From: Macrocystis pyrifera
Taxonomy: Eukaryota > Sar > Phaeophyceae > Laminariales > Laminariaceae
Length of the DNA stretch: 64,000 nt
Direction of reading: 5' to 3'
NCBI GenBank assembly: GCA_031763025.1
Contig: JASSKH010000001.1
Location: 22,445,840-22,509,839, forward strand
Position 1 is the first letter of the stretch. Every line of letters begins with the position of its first letter. This document shows positions 46,001-56,640 of the stretch, piece by piece. The notes under the pieces are model-generated. The model had not been told where the DNA came from, searched no databases, and saw nothing but the letters and a program-made list of their open reading frames with translations. Made by a program: the position numbers and the translations under genes.

Positions 46001-49000
46001 GGCGTACAGCTGCCGCTAGGAATTCGCGGAGCAAGATATTTTTAAGTTGTCGTCAACTTATGTGCGCTGGAGAGCGTGTCACGGTAGGAGGCGAACGCTC
46101 CAGGAAACTCGAAACGAGTCCCAGTCATCTATGGCGCTGTCGAATATAGAAACTTTCATTCGCTCGTAACAATACCTGGTCATAGCGGTTGTTGTCGGCC
46201 ACCTCGAAGTGTCGGAACTTGGCCTGCATGTCGTTGTACTGCTTCGTGATCCGTCGGAACTCTTCCGTGAGTTCCTCGTTGCGCTTTTTGTCGCGGGCGT
46301 CGGTCTCTTGGTAACGCTTGACGAAACCAAAAGACCGCAGAAACGAAAATAACAACGCACCGGGATAAAAATAGGAGCGGTCTGGCTCTGGAAGACACAG
46401 CCTCGAGCGTTGCAACGAATCGGTGCTGCGTGTAAGTCATCAAGCTCATGCCGGGTACCTGGTAGTTTAGATTGCCGTGATAGGTACAAGAGTGGGAACT
46501 TCGCGGACGTTTGGATGAGCGAGAGTACGCACACGAGCCACGGAAGCTACTTGTCGGAGCTCGCGCCACACTCCTGGGTCCCTGGTCCCCTACGTGATGA
46601 CCTCATGATCGTTACGAATGCCCACTGTCAAAGCAGTACCACTACCCTCCCCCTCTCCTGTCCCATTTCTTCACCGATCGCGATTTCACGCTGCTGCTCT
46701 TTCTAGTTTTGCTATCTCCACCTCCTCTCTGCCTTTGCTAAAATCACGGAGGAAACGTCTCCCCACCTGCACGAGACCCGAAAGCGCGTCCTTAAGCTTG
46801 CTGAGCTTGCGCTTCTGGTGAGAAAGCGTGGCGCTGTTCTCCATGTCTCTCTCCGTGAGCACGCGATAGTTATACTCAAGCTTCTCTGTGTTGAGCTGAT
46901 ACGTGGCGCGCATTTCCTCCAGCTGCTGCTCGAGCGTCTGTGTCGGAATAAAACGAAGGAAGCACGGGGGCGTGGCCTCGGTGAACACCCGCAACATGTC
47001 TCGATGGCTGGTGGCATGAGCATAAACTCGTGCTTTCTCCTTTTCTTGGCCGTTTTGCGAAAAAGTACTCACTGTAGGCCGATGATTAGCAAGGGTACCA
47101 GACCTGCCGTCCGACTGTTTTCGTTGCTCTGCGCTCCATGCTCCACCAGTCTGTCGGTTACCACTGCTGTGCTACCTTTCACAAGTCGGACAGATCATCT
47201 ACACACAGATCATATAGATCACCTCGTTTATCACCTGCCTTTATGAGAGGCTGCGCAGGATCTGCATAGTATATATCCAACCCGGGAAACGTTCGCTAGA
47301 CAACGTAGATTATTTGGATCCCACCCGGAAAATAGAGCTAGGTCACACAAGTCAGAGATCCATCCGCCCCGAAATACCTAAATCATCAAGCGGGAATGAT
47401 CTGCAGACGATCTGTCCGAGGCGCGCTGTGTTTACAGTACCGGCCCATGCCTGTGACGAAAACGAAATCTCTTCGAGTAAAGCCCTCTAACGCCACTACC
47501 GCCTTTCTAAACAACACTGACGAAGAAAGGGTTTTCATAAGACAGCCTGCTCCAAGACGCGCGAACGCCCGACGCCGGCAAAAAAGTTCGCCGCGCTGTT
47601 TCCGTCGAACTAATTGCAAAGTACAACAGGCGTTAAAGTCTAACACCTCGTACAAAAAATACGATGTGGTACATGAATCCAGCCCCCTCTCCGGACCTCT
47701 GGTTTTTGTGGGTATATAGGGAAGCTCACACGCTGAGAAAAAAAGCTAGGTGATGCACCTGGATGTCGGTTTCCAGCTTGATTTTCAACTTCGTGTGTTC
47801 CTCTCCGTCTCTGGTCAGGAGCGCCTCGATCTCCGCCTGGTATTGATCTTGTCTTTTACCCCGGCCCGTTTTGGAGACGTGAAAGCGGACGATAGTTACT
47901 ACGGTGCATACGCAGTCAAGCGATCGCTTCATTGTTTTCCCAGTAGAAACTTAAAACATGCCCTTGACACTGCGTCGCTGGCTGGAGATACTGTACAGCA
48001 TACTACAAAAAATAGAATGGACGGAAGCATCGGGCGGGATAGTTCAAGTGTGGACGGTTTCGACCACCGGCGAGGTGAAGGCAATCGACCTACAGAATTT
48101 CCACCAGCCTGCGTGAAGAAGAAAACATGGGGGCCGTCACCGAAATAATATATCCCCTCCGCTGCCAATCTCCAACGGAGGCGTTATCACAGTCGGAGAT
48201 ACTTAACGTTTGGACACCAAGAGTAGAGTTTGATTTTGTCGTATGCGTAGGTGCACTACCTAAGTGGGGGAAAGGGGCGATTCCTAATCGAGCGACCCCT
48301 AGAATAGGGCTTAACTGGTCTTTTGGACGCCCTATTATATTCAAGCCCCAACGTGTGCGAGATTCTTCTAATCCTGTTTAAAGCCGAGCTGTGCGACGAC
48401 CCGTCCAACGCCACCCCTTCCTGGGGAGTTCCACCTCTTTCGCGAGCCCTGCACGTAATAGTTTCAAGTTCCACGACCTCACAAGCAAGCAGGGCCTGTT
48501 TCACAGCCCCCTTCGCGTAATTTCTTTGCACCCCCGCCTCCCTCCCCCCTCCTCCCTCTCCCTCCGTCCCGTACCGCCTTCTCCCGCCGGCCCTGTTTTC
48601 CAGGCAGCGACGTGCCGTGTAAAATAGCCTTTTGGTGCGAGCGGGCGGTAGAAAGACAAACGAAATTCCTCCACCACTGCACCTTTTTTGCTTGCTCTCC
48701 ATGTACGTGAGCTCCATCTCTCTCCGCCTCTCGAAAAGCGCGTCCACTTCCGCCTGCCGGACCATTGACATACACGATGAACCATCGGCACTACGATGAA
48801 CGCACGCGATTCTTGGCGTCTGGTATTATTCGGGGTACCCGAGGCTCACGCGGCACAACACGACGACAACCGCGCGACGTGCATATAGTGGTGATGTGTC
48901 CTTCGGGCAGAGAGCGTCTTTCCCGCCGATCGGCACGTCGACATGTCTTTCCACCGAATAAATATCACTAAAAGGGCTGCTGCAGTTCTCAAGTCGAGAC

Positions 49001-49390
49001 CGATCCGAAAAAGCGGTGCATGGCGTTAGAGCAGACTCGATCGGACATGATGGCGCTTGCGAAGCTCAGGGGAAGGGGCCAGCCCTCCCGCGACCACTGT
49101 GGACACGTCGACACGGCATACGGTCTTGAACGGAACGATCCCAAACCGAACATGGTGAAGGCATCGCATCTTGGTCGGTTTAGAGTGCGGTCAGACGGGG
49201 GAAATACACTACAATGGTGTGCGGGGGCGAGGTGACGTACGTTGAAGCTTCCGCCCCCCCAATGTCGTCCGGACGACCCTACTCGTACTACAGTAAGCAA
49301 ACCCAGATGATGCAGGCATACGTCACCCATCCTGGCCTGGGGTGTGTTTTGTTGCTTCTCATCCTGCTGCCACTGCTGCTACTGCTGCTG

Positions 49391-49429
<39 letters not shown>

Positions 49430-52213
49430 CTGCCGCTGCAGCTGCTGTGTCGCTGCTGTCGCTGTCGCTGTTGCTGCTGCTGCACAACCGTCTCACGTAA
49501 TCTACAAGGTGTTTGGATGGGGCAGGAATTCCACAGGAAACACATCGTTTGCGCATGGGAAACAGTGGTACTCGTACCTTGTTGGAGCCGAGCAGGGCTT
49601 CCCTTTCCTGAAGGAAAACGTCTTCTACAGCCTCCAGCTCAATCTCGTACTCCTCCTGCTCAGGAGATTGTGGAGAAGCCCAGGAGGACGGCGAGTTTAC
49701 CATGCAGTCGATGAGACGTTGGGAAGCGAGTCATTGTTGCCCTATTCCTCGTTCAACATGATTATGTCTTCAGTAAGCGCAAGTACGGATGCCCTTTTTC
49801 TTGAGGATGTGAGGTTTTCAGGATGAGGGAACAAACGACGACGTGGAATGTATCGCGTAGAAAAAAGCCAGTACGTAGTGATCGGGCGGACGCCCTATCA
49901 GCCAGCACCAAAACACCTGCAACAAAAAAAAGTTTCAAGGCGTTGTATTGCCGCTACGTAGGATGTCTCGAGCTTTGAGCAGCGGTGCACCAACCGGGAC
50001 GCATGCGACCACTCTGTGCAAAACTCATGAACTACGCTGCATCGCGAGTCAACACCTTTTACTTAGTGTCTAGTGGCTACGGTAGATCGTGTTGTGGTTC
50101 GATAGATTCTACCGCATCTAACACCGATCACAGTGCAAGGGGATGTTTCAGCCCTCGCAAAAACTACTTCTCCAAGGCGCGTCGTCGGGCGGACGTCTCT
50201 AACCAAGGCCTCTGCGACAAGAATGAAAAGGAACGCCAACCACCTGCAACTCCTTGAATTCGTTTCTCATGCGCTCCAGCAGCTCTTCCACGTCTTCAGC
50301 TTGTTGCTTGAGAGCCTTGACGTACTCCTCGTCTTTGACCTTCAGCTGGACCTGGAAGTCGTTTACCAAGGCGTCCTGCGAGCGTCGCGAGGAGAATATT
50401 ATACCCAGCATCGACGGGTGAGATGCGGGGGGTTAGCGCAATGAAGTGTCACCAGCTCGTCCTGTTTGTGGAGAGTATCCATTCATTTCAATAGCTGCCT
50501 CCTGAAGGGCTTTGCAAGTGGGGCTGCCACGTTTCACGCTGACACTTTTGTGCTTAATGTAACCCGTGGAGGCATAATTCCGAAACGTTCCCCTAGATTC
50601 GCCCGTTGCCTTCTTCCAGTACGTACTCCCTTCTTCATCGCGGCTGACCACAAATACGCCGTCACCCGCGCATACGTCTCTTCAAACTCTTGCCGGTGCC
50701 CCACCCCCCGGCCTAGGTCAGAGAACACATTGCGCCAAAGTACGCTGGTGGAGTGGGTTTAGGCTCGCGGTACCTTAGAGGCGACTATCTCTGAGCAAGC
50801 GGCCTTCTGTTCTTCGATGTGCCTGTGAAGTTCTTGAGGCATGTTTTCGTCCAACAGTTCGGCCCATCGCATCTCCACCGCCGCGTTCTGCTTGCCACTG
50901 CGTACCGCCTCTTCCTGTAGGCAAAACGACGGGGGACATCGCACCGTGACACAGTGACGACGGACTGTAAAGAAACGGCGTCATGCCCGGTGTCGTGGTG
51001 TGGTAGTGGTCGGGATGTACCTTTGTTCAAAGTGGCTACGTAAGCAGTGGGACTGGAAGGCGGCATTTTGCCGTCGTGTTCATGTCCCCACGACACCGAA
51101 CGTGTCGGGACCGGCGCTCGTAGGTACACCCCCGCATCTTTGGTGCATTTCAAAATCATCTTCCTCCAAGAGGAGTACTTGCCGATCCTTCCATACGTTT
51201 TAACCCGAACTCACCCCGCTGAAAGGTACTGGTGTACGCCAGGAAACTATCGCTATCGTTTTCTCATCTCCTTGGTTTCAGTTGATTTCCAACCTTACTT
51301 ACTGTACAGAGTGTACGACGTGCTGTAGAACATGGTGATCTTCCCATTAGTAACCACTACGAGTGAACAGCGCGTCATGTACACGAGCGTACTTGTGGAA
51401 GTATTGTACAGTATCTGGTATATCTCTAGCCATTCCTCCATGATACGTATTTTTTTCGTGTACCTGTAGATGTTGGAGCCTCTCCTGCCGAGCGTGCTCC
51501 TCTGCCATGCGCCGCTGCGTTTCTCGGTCATCCGCCGATACCCGCACAGCTGTGACGGCATCAATGCCCCTGCCCTTCTTCTTGTCCAAGTGCCCGAGGG
51601 AGTCCGCCACCTGAGGCAAATGTACGCGTCGACAGGGGAGAACAAAACGCCTATTTTGCCCCAGGCCATTCCTGTTATCTGAGATAGTTTTCACGGCGAA
51701 CCGCTGGGTTGACCTACGTATGCACTCCTACGCAGCCAGCTTGCCTTGCCTCACTGGGGCAAGACTTTGCAACGCTACTTACGAGCGATTCGTGCTCGGA
51801 CGTACCAGGTACCGTACACCAGATTTATTTTTCCTGGTCGTACTCGTAAAGCCTGAAAACACCCACGGCAACAAATACTGAACACCCAGCAACATTACTG
51901 TTTCGTATACAGCGCTTTAACATAGATGCCACCGCGTAGTGCATAGCTCAAAGACATCAGCAATAACCAGAGGGCACGCATAAGCTGTTTATTTTGGAAT
52001 ACTGACACCCCTCCCGGCTGCACCAACCTGCTGCTGACTGAGGCTGCAAGCAGTTGTCTCCTCGTCATTTTTTGAGGTGTCCAACCCATCGGTGTCTTGC
52101 GCCGCAATCGCCCGCTCCACACGCAGTCGTCTCACTCGCTTGCGTTCTTCCTTGTCTGGCAGGTTCGTCGCGAACTCGAGATTCTCGCGATTTTTCGTTC
52201 GAAGAGGAGCCAT
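34048..52213 (-). CDS. DRC1: Dynein regulatory complex subunit 1 (nexin-DRC, CCDC164/PF3 family)
   Basis: DRC1 is a coiled-coil core subunit of the axonemal nexin-dynein regulatory complex, which links doublets and controls dynein. Eighteen exons join without a stop into about 728 residues, close to human DRC1 (740). Exons: 52213-52028, 51610-51464, 50914-50774, 50375-50244, 49655-49578, 48753-48683, 47852-47759, 46937-46767, 46316-46176, 44840-44787, 43359-43102, 40385-40275, 39334-39239, 38673-38554, 37849-37760, 36535-36446, 34995-34906, 34164-34048 (stop TGA). Landmarks shared with DRC1: MPQEL, KDEEYVKALKQQAEDVEELL, YQLNTEKLEYNYRVL, KYN-like RRITKQYNDMQ with FRHFEV, VWSMHREE, HHQQLGWDW, LLSQEAGFLVD, TDYWNTL, and a C-terminal EQNADLKKMLRTYL with IPPTR. 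Exon 11 adds a Gly-rich linker not seen in human. Its donor may be at 43108 instead. An in-frame ATG at 52279 would extend the N-terminus by 22 residues. Exons for the start and for 37849/36535 are the least certain. Confidence 0.93.
35588..35614 (+). repeat. Poly-C tract in DRC1 intron 16
   Basis: About 25 C in a row after CTACAA. Intron 16 (34996-36445) also holds two family G fragments and a TACCAGGTA motif. Confidence 0.95.
35768..35808 (-). repeat. Family G repeat, short truncated copy
   Basis: Minus strand: GGGTACACTCATGTCATGCA then CAGCCGTCGTCGTATGATC. It keeps only the G-tract end. A second fragment at 36009-36045 (GGTCATACGACTACGGCCAT then GCATGCTAT and CACACCCC) has the same orientation. 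Both are in DRC1 intron 16. Confidence 0.6.
37237..37339. mobile_element. MITE family M1, full copy, in DRC1 intron 15
   Basis: ACGGGGGACCATAGTAAATA and GGACCTACGG at the left are the inverted partner of GGTCCTATTAAATATGGTCC then CCCGTA at the right. The centre is AACCTATATATTTACC. Confidence 0.8.
38703..38876 (+). repeat. Family G repeat, truncated copy, in DRC1 intron 13
   Basis: TGTGTACTCACATCAGGCAT, GTAGTCGTATGACCATAGAC, CTACAATGCCGGGACGAAGC and GGTGTTCGGCGAGTCGCATG are present. The copy stops after GAAGGGTTGGC. It retains the anchored end, although the G-tract has decayed. Confidence 0.7.
39385..39905 (+). repeat. Family G repeat, full copy 3, in DRC1 intron 12
   Basis: It runs from GGTGGGGGGGGGGTGTACTC to CCAACCGACGCCAACCC. 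Every landmark of copies 1 and 2 is present, including GGCATGTTTCACAGTGTCG. It lies wholly inside the intron, 51 bp beyond exon 13's start. Confidence 0.8.
40894..41110. mobile_element. GATC-rich MITE family M2, copy merged with a long palindrome
   Basis: It starts TCGGACAGATCATCTGCAGA, then GGGATCTGGATAGTAC, AACATGTTCTAGATTGTGCA and CCGGGAACATGAGCTAGATC. It continues into the palindrome at 41093-41331 and then CGTCCGAAG. It is in DRC1 intron 11 (2.7 kb, the longest intron). Confidence 0.7.
41093..41331. repeat. Long palindrome, arms about 80 bp, inside family M2 sequence
   Basis: 41093-41172 and the reverse complement of 41250-41331 are almost identical over 80 bp. Shared blocks are CACTTC.GACGTGAACAAGTT, GTACACATGGGAACAGATCA, TCGGTTCCCACTTAATGATC and TAGATCTTTCAGGGCAGAT. 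The roughly 77-bp loop holds family M2 sequence (GGATCTCACCCGGGAACATG). Confidence 0.85.
41405..41475 (+). repeat. Family G repeat, short truncated copy, in DRC1 intron 11
   Basis: A 14-G run then AGGGTTGTACTCATATCATG, CATGGCTGTACTG, TAGTCGTATGGCCATAGA. It stops there. It again keeps the G-tract end only. Confidence 0.65.
42752..42990. mobile_element. GATC-rich MITE family M2, copy in DRC1 intron 11
   Basis: TCGGACAGATCACGATCTAT, GAGATGCTGTGCGGGATCTG, AACCCGGGAAACCTG, GATCCCACCCGG and AATATCTAGATCACTAGTGG follow the family order. The right terminal box is eroded. Confidence 0.7.
43885..43904 (+). repeat. Poly-G tract in DRC1 intron 10
   Basis: About 19 G after GTTTTGCTG. No family G sequence follows it. 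Confidence 0.9.
47186..47419. mobile_element. GATC-rich MITE family M2, full copy with terminal inverted repeats, in DRC1 intron 7
   Basis: It begins TCGGACAGATCATCTACACA and ends TCTGCAGACGATCTGTCCGA, an inverted pair of about 18 bp. Between are GAGGCTGCGCAGGATCTGCA, CAACCCGGGAAACG, GATCCCACCCGG and CCTAAATCATCAAGCGGGAA. At 234 bp it is the best-preserved member and defines the family ends. Confidence 0.8.
49363..49478 (+). repeat. CTG microsatellite in DRC1 intron 5
   Basis: A nearly pure (CTG)n run of some 25 units with CTA and CTT variants. On the minus strand it reads as poly-Ala in frame with the preceding exon if the donor at 49577 were not used. I take it as intronic because the exon 5/exon 6 junction gives the conserved coiled coil. 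Confidence 0.9.
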
Positions 52214-52733
52214 GTCTGCGCCCACGATGGCAAGCGTTCCACCCTTCTCATACAGATTCACAGCGAGATCGACTGCCACACAGGATTGTCCCTTGTTTAA
52301 GCCACAGCAACGATAACACCAACAGCAATGGTGGTTCCCATCGATGCTAAATATTCATATGCCGTCTTTATCTTGCCCGATATCCTCAACGCCCGTGTGT
52401 CGGCGGTGCTACGCCGCGTGGGGGCGGGCTCCCTTGACCTTCGACAGCAGTATCAGCGCTATCATGGCTTGTCGTACATGTCGAATGTCGGACGTCGGCA
52501 TTTGGTTTCACGATGTCGATTTGGACGTTACAAAATAACGCCCATATCATGAATGGAACTCCCCCATACTTGGAGGGATGCAAAAGTGCTTGAAAAACAC
52601 CCCTCGAAGCCAAGCAAGGCAAGGCGCACAGCGCAGTGGATCCGTAAGAGCCGCTGCGTCGAAAGTGATTGGCATCACTGAGGTGGTGGGCGAAAAATCC
52701 CTTTATTTCCCACACCCTCAGACTTTTTGAAAG
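52214..52733. promoter_or_regulatory. Divergent intergenic region, candidate bidirectional promoter
   Basis: 520 bp separate the DRC1 start (52213, minus) from the ATG of the candidate exon at 52734 (plus). No TATA box is obvious. The arrangement is typical of shared promoters in compact loci, but both transcription starts are unknown. Confidence 0.35.
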
Positions 52734-52865
52734 ATGATGTCTACCTTGCAACCCCAAGCTTCCCCGTTGGGCCTGCTCGGCGTTGCCCGGGAACAGGACG
52801 AGGGGTCTTTGCGGGCCCTTTGCCAAATGTGCTCTTCCTCCGGCGAGGCGACCGAGTTCAAGAAG
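52734..52865 (+). CDS. Candidate first exon of an unidentified plus-strand gene
   Basis: Two adjacent ATGs (52734, 52737) open a frame of 44 codons. It contains SPLGLLGVAREQDEGSLRAL and CQMCSSSGEATEFKK and ends exactly before GTAGGTGGG, a strong donor, in phase 0. The frame is GC rich and has ordinary amino-acid composition, unlike its surroundings. A C-x2-C pair is present but too little to name a domain. I could not find a convincing second exon before 62 kb. Confidence 0.4.
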
Positions 52866-53885
52866 GTAGGTGGGTACCTCGTTTGCCGCCCTACCCGTAA
52901 CTGGTGTGCGCCGAGGTTTTGCTGTCGCAAAAACATGTTGCGCATTGGTTCGATATCATAGGTAGGTCTGACTGCAAGGCATTGGTTGTAGTCTTCGGGT
53001 TGTAGAGTAGAGCAACTGCTCAGGTGCTCCGCGGTGCTCCTGTATAAAAGCTGTTTGTATGTCGGTCGTACCCCTGGTACGAGGGTACTTGGGATATCGC
53101 ACGTGATTCCTTTGCCGACTCCGCAGTATCATGGTGGGATGTAAGGGCATGCATCGTTTTAATGCTTGTTGCGTGAGCCTCACGGAGGGCGCTTATGGCG
53201 TAGTTTGGTTTTCAAATACTTGGTACTATTAATGTGGATATTATTATAATACTATTAATACTGCGGTACAGCATTTTGTACGTACGAAAAAAAAAGCGCG
53301 CAAAATCTGAAATCTGACCTGCAGATCGACCGCTCTTTTTTACTTTTGTTACAGGGTGTCACTTTTGTCTGATGACTTTGAAATCGAAATTCGCCGCGAG
53401 TACGTACACATGATATGAATATTATATTATGCAAGTCAAGACTGTTTCCTATTATTAATAGGTACTCGTATGCGGTTCGATTTCGAGCTTCACATTTGTG
53501 TTTTTCGACCCCAAAAATGACAGTATCTGCTTATTATGTACCAGGTACCTGGTAGTCCGATTGTGCATAATCCGACCGTGTTTTTTTCGATTTGACAACA
53601 GACGGAAAAAAAAATCTGCAGATCAAAACACAACCTATCACCGGCTCATTCTCGATTGATGGGATGTGTTTGTCGAACGCTTTCATCCAATTCGTTTCCT
53701 GTATGGCTAAATCAGGTATTCGGTGCTACACGTGTATGTAGTCTAAGAACCAAGTAAAGAGGGTGGTGGCAGAGTTTTTGCAGAATGTGTTGTTTCTATT
53801 TTTTTGGAACGGATTCTCGAATAGACTGGACATTTTTTTACGTCTAAAACGAATCCATTCCCATGCCTAACAGTCTTCCTCTAAG

Positions 53886-55175
53886 CAGAAAAATCAGATT
53901 TATTGTGCGTGCAGAGATTCGAGCAAACGCCGAGACCAGCTGCTGTTGTTATGGTCTGGCGCTGCGAAGAGACGCGTTGGTTGCGGTGCACTGCGCGTAG
54001 GACCCAAGCGTCCGAGCCAAGGCGGACTGCCTCTGGTCTGGCGGCGAAGAGACGTGGCGAGAGCGCTAGAGTCAATCTGTCTTGGTATTTTGTGTTTCAT
54101 AATGTGACTGACTGCTGCTGCTGCTGCTGCTGTACAGCAATGTGGTCTACGAGTACGTATCCACGGAGAGGTGCGCGCGGAGTGCGCTTCTCTTGGTCTC
54201 TAGGCCCGAGCCCGCGCCAGCCGACTGTAGTCTGGCCAGGGCGAGACACGCCACCCGCCACCCGCCGACTTCGCGTCAGGCGCGAAGCAACGTCGCTATA
54301 CAGCTGTTTCGCCATCAAACTCACCGATCGTTCTGCTGCTGTTCGCTGTCCTGGTTAACATATTGAATTTATAGAGCCTGCCATTTTCGATTTGAAAATC
54401 TGATGATCCAGGTTGTCGGATTTTGGACCAATCCAAAATCCGACCCGACGACTTGGGTCATCGGATGCCAAAATCCGACGACTTGGGTAATCGGATTTTC
54501 AAAGCGATTTTTTTCCGGTCGGACTTTGCATATTCGGAATGCTTGAGCAGGGTCATTCATTTTTGAGATTTAAAAATGCAATTCTGAACCTCGAAATTGA
54601 ACCGCATAGGAAACAGCCTGAGAATCCGATGGCCCAAGTCGTCAGATTTTGGCCCAAAATCCGACTTCTTGGGCCACCAGATTTCGAATCGAAAAGTGGC
54701 ATTGTCTCTAGATTCAAGGTACTGTCCACGACAGCAAGCAGCAGCAGAACCATCGATGAGTTGGATGGTGACACATCTGTATAGCGACGTTGCTTCGCAC
54801 CCGACGCGCAGTCGGCGGGCGGCGCGTCTCTCCGTGGCCAGACTTGAGTCGGCTGGCGCGGGCTCCGGCCTAGGGACCAAGAGAAGGGCACTCGGCGCGC
54901 ACCTCTCGGTGGAAACATACTCGTAGACTTGAGCAGCTGCAGCAGCAGTCAGTCACATTGTGAAATACAAAATACCAAGACAGGTTGACTCAACGTAGCG
55001 CCGCCGGCATGTCTCTTCGCCGCCAGACCGGAGGCAGTAAGCTTGGGCTCGGACGCTTGGGTCCTAAGCGCAGTTCAGCGCACTCGGCGCATCTTCAGCG
55101 GTGCCACACTACAATAACAGCAGTTGGTCTCGGCGTTTGCTCGAATCTCTGCACGCACAATAAATCCGATTTTTG
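53886..55175. mobile_element. Foldback element, about 1.29 kb, arms about 440 bp
   Basis: The left arm 53886-54335 and the reverse complement of 54750-55175 match over nearly their full length. Shared blocks are AAATC.GATTTATTGTGCGTGC, GACCCAAGCGTCCGAGCC, CTTGGTATTTTGTGTTTC, GTGCGCGC.GAGTGC.CTTCTC and CAACGTCGCTATACAG. The 415-bp loop is itself partly inverted around CCGATGACCCAAGTCGTCGG-like boxes. Short frames in the arms are mirror copies and not conserved as proteins. Confidence 0.8.
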
Positions 55176-55934
55176 CGCATAGGAAGTCGGTTTTGCGAAC
55201 TCTGCACAGGTGAAAATGCGATCGAGTCAAAATGTTAAGCTCGAAATCTGAACTGCATAGGAAACAGCCTGAGAGTGTGCGAGCATATGTACACCCTGCT
55301 GGTATACGAGTACGCAGCCGAGTCTATATGTTCATGTTTGGACAACTCATAAGAGAAAAGAAGAGAGGGCAGGGCCAGGGCAGCAAACCAGCATGTTTCG
55401 TTTGTGTTTCTTTTTCTGTCTCAAGTACAGCAGTTTTAGCACATGCCCGGTACCTGGTACTCGCTTGGATTGTATCCTCTCGTTCAAACACAGAAGTACG
55501 TGCCGACCTGTCCGCAAATTAAAGGACCGTTTTGCTATTCTTTTTTATACCCTAACCGTCCTTATATTAGGGGCCAGATCGGTGCGGAGTACTAGGTACC
55601 GGGCACGCGTCCTCCCCATCCCTAGCTGTCACGCTGTCACCGATCAGCAAACTGCAGCAGTAGCATGTACTGTAGATGAATATGGGGAATCCCGTTCAGG
55701 TTTTTACCTCTAGAAGAGTGCTATGTACCAGGTATACCATACCAGTTTGAATTACGATCGTATTGCCCATCATCATTTCATACGTAATACAGTCCAGAAT
55801 CCGGAATCGCACCAGAATGAAGTTAGTTTCTCTTCGACTTTTGAGAAAGCTTTCTCTTGACAACAATTCCAAGCGCTGCCCACTACCCAGATGCTCCCAG
55901 TGTCTAGGAGTAAAGTAAAGTGACTCGAGAGACA

Positions 55935-56640
55935 TGACAGCAGTACTTCGTGTACTCGAAGCATTTCGGGTTTATGTACTGCGGATACGGCGAGTACTCG
56001 CAGCATTTCGAGCTTCAGTACTGCGGATACTTCCGGACTCGCAGTATAGTGGTATAGTGGTTCGATAGTGCTGTGGATACTCCCTCTACGTGTATTATTT
56101 CAGGGTTCTGTATTGCGGGTACTGCAAGTACTGGCGGTATTTCGTCCGTTGGTACAGCTTGCACTGCTTGTGCTCGCAGCAATCGCACGATAGTACTTTC
56201 AACATGTGTACTCGGATGATGACGAATACTGCGACCATATGTGCACCGTTTTGATATTTTCATCATCATTTTTTGCAGAACATATTCACAAATGGTCGCA
56301 CGAGTGGCAGTTGGAGAAAGTTGCTTGCGGGGGGGGGGCAACTAGGATAACTCGAGTACTGGCTGTAGTATTTCTGGAGTACATTCTCAGAGTACTCGCA
56401 GTAGTACCGGGTTCAGTACTCTGGTCACTCTTGAGTACTGCAAGTATTTCAGATGTTTGTACTGCGGGTACTGCTGACATCGGGGTTATGTACAGACTCC
56501 CAGTACTCACATCGGTACTTGGGGCTTCAGTACTGCTTATACTCCCAGTACTTTCAGTATGTAGAGCGCTAGTACTACAATACTGTCAGTACTCGGACGA
56601 CGAAATTTACTCGATACTCCGAGTATACTCATGCAAAGGG
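55935..56640 (+). repeat. Degenerate AGTACT/CAGTACT-rich satellite
   Basis: AGTACTCGCAGTACT-like units with GCGGATACT, TTTCGGGTT and TTTCAGTAT variants recur every 25-60 bp, over 20 times. An interrupting G-run is at 56329-56338. No coding frame is maintained. Confidence 0.65.

Noticed and set aside
49359-49577. Poly-Ala extension of DRC1 encoded by the CTG tract
   Set aside because: A good donor (GTACGAG) follows the conserved SNK, and joining to exon 6 restores the DRC1 coiled coil. The poly-Ala frame continues into unrelated sequence.
53886-55175. Pair of convergent genes with similar proteins in the foldback arms
   Set aside because: The similarity is that of mirror-image DNA arms; no codon-position bias and no full-length conserved frame.
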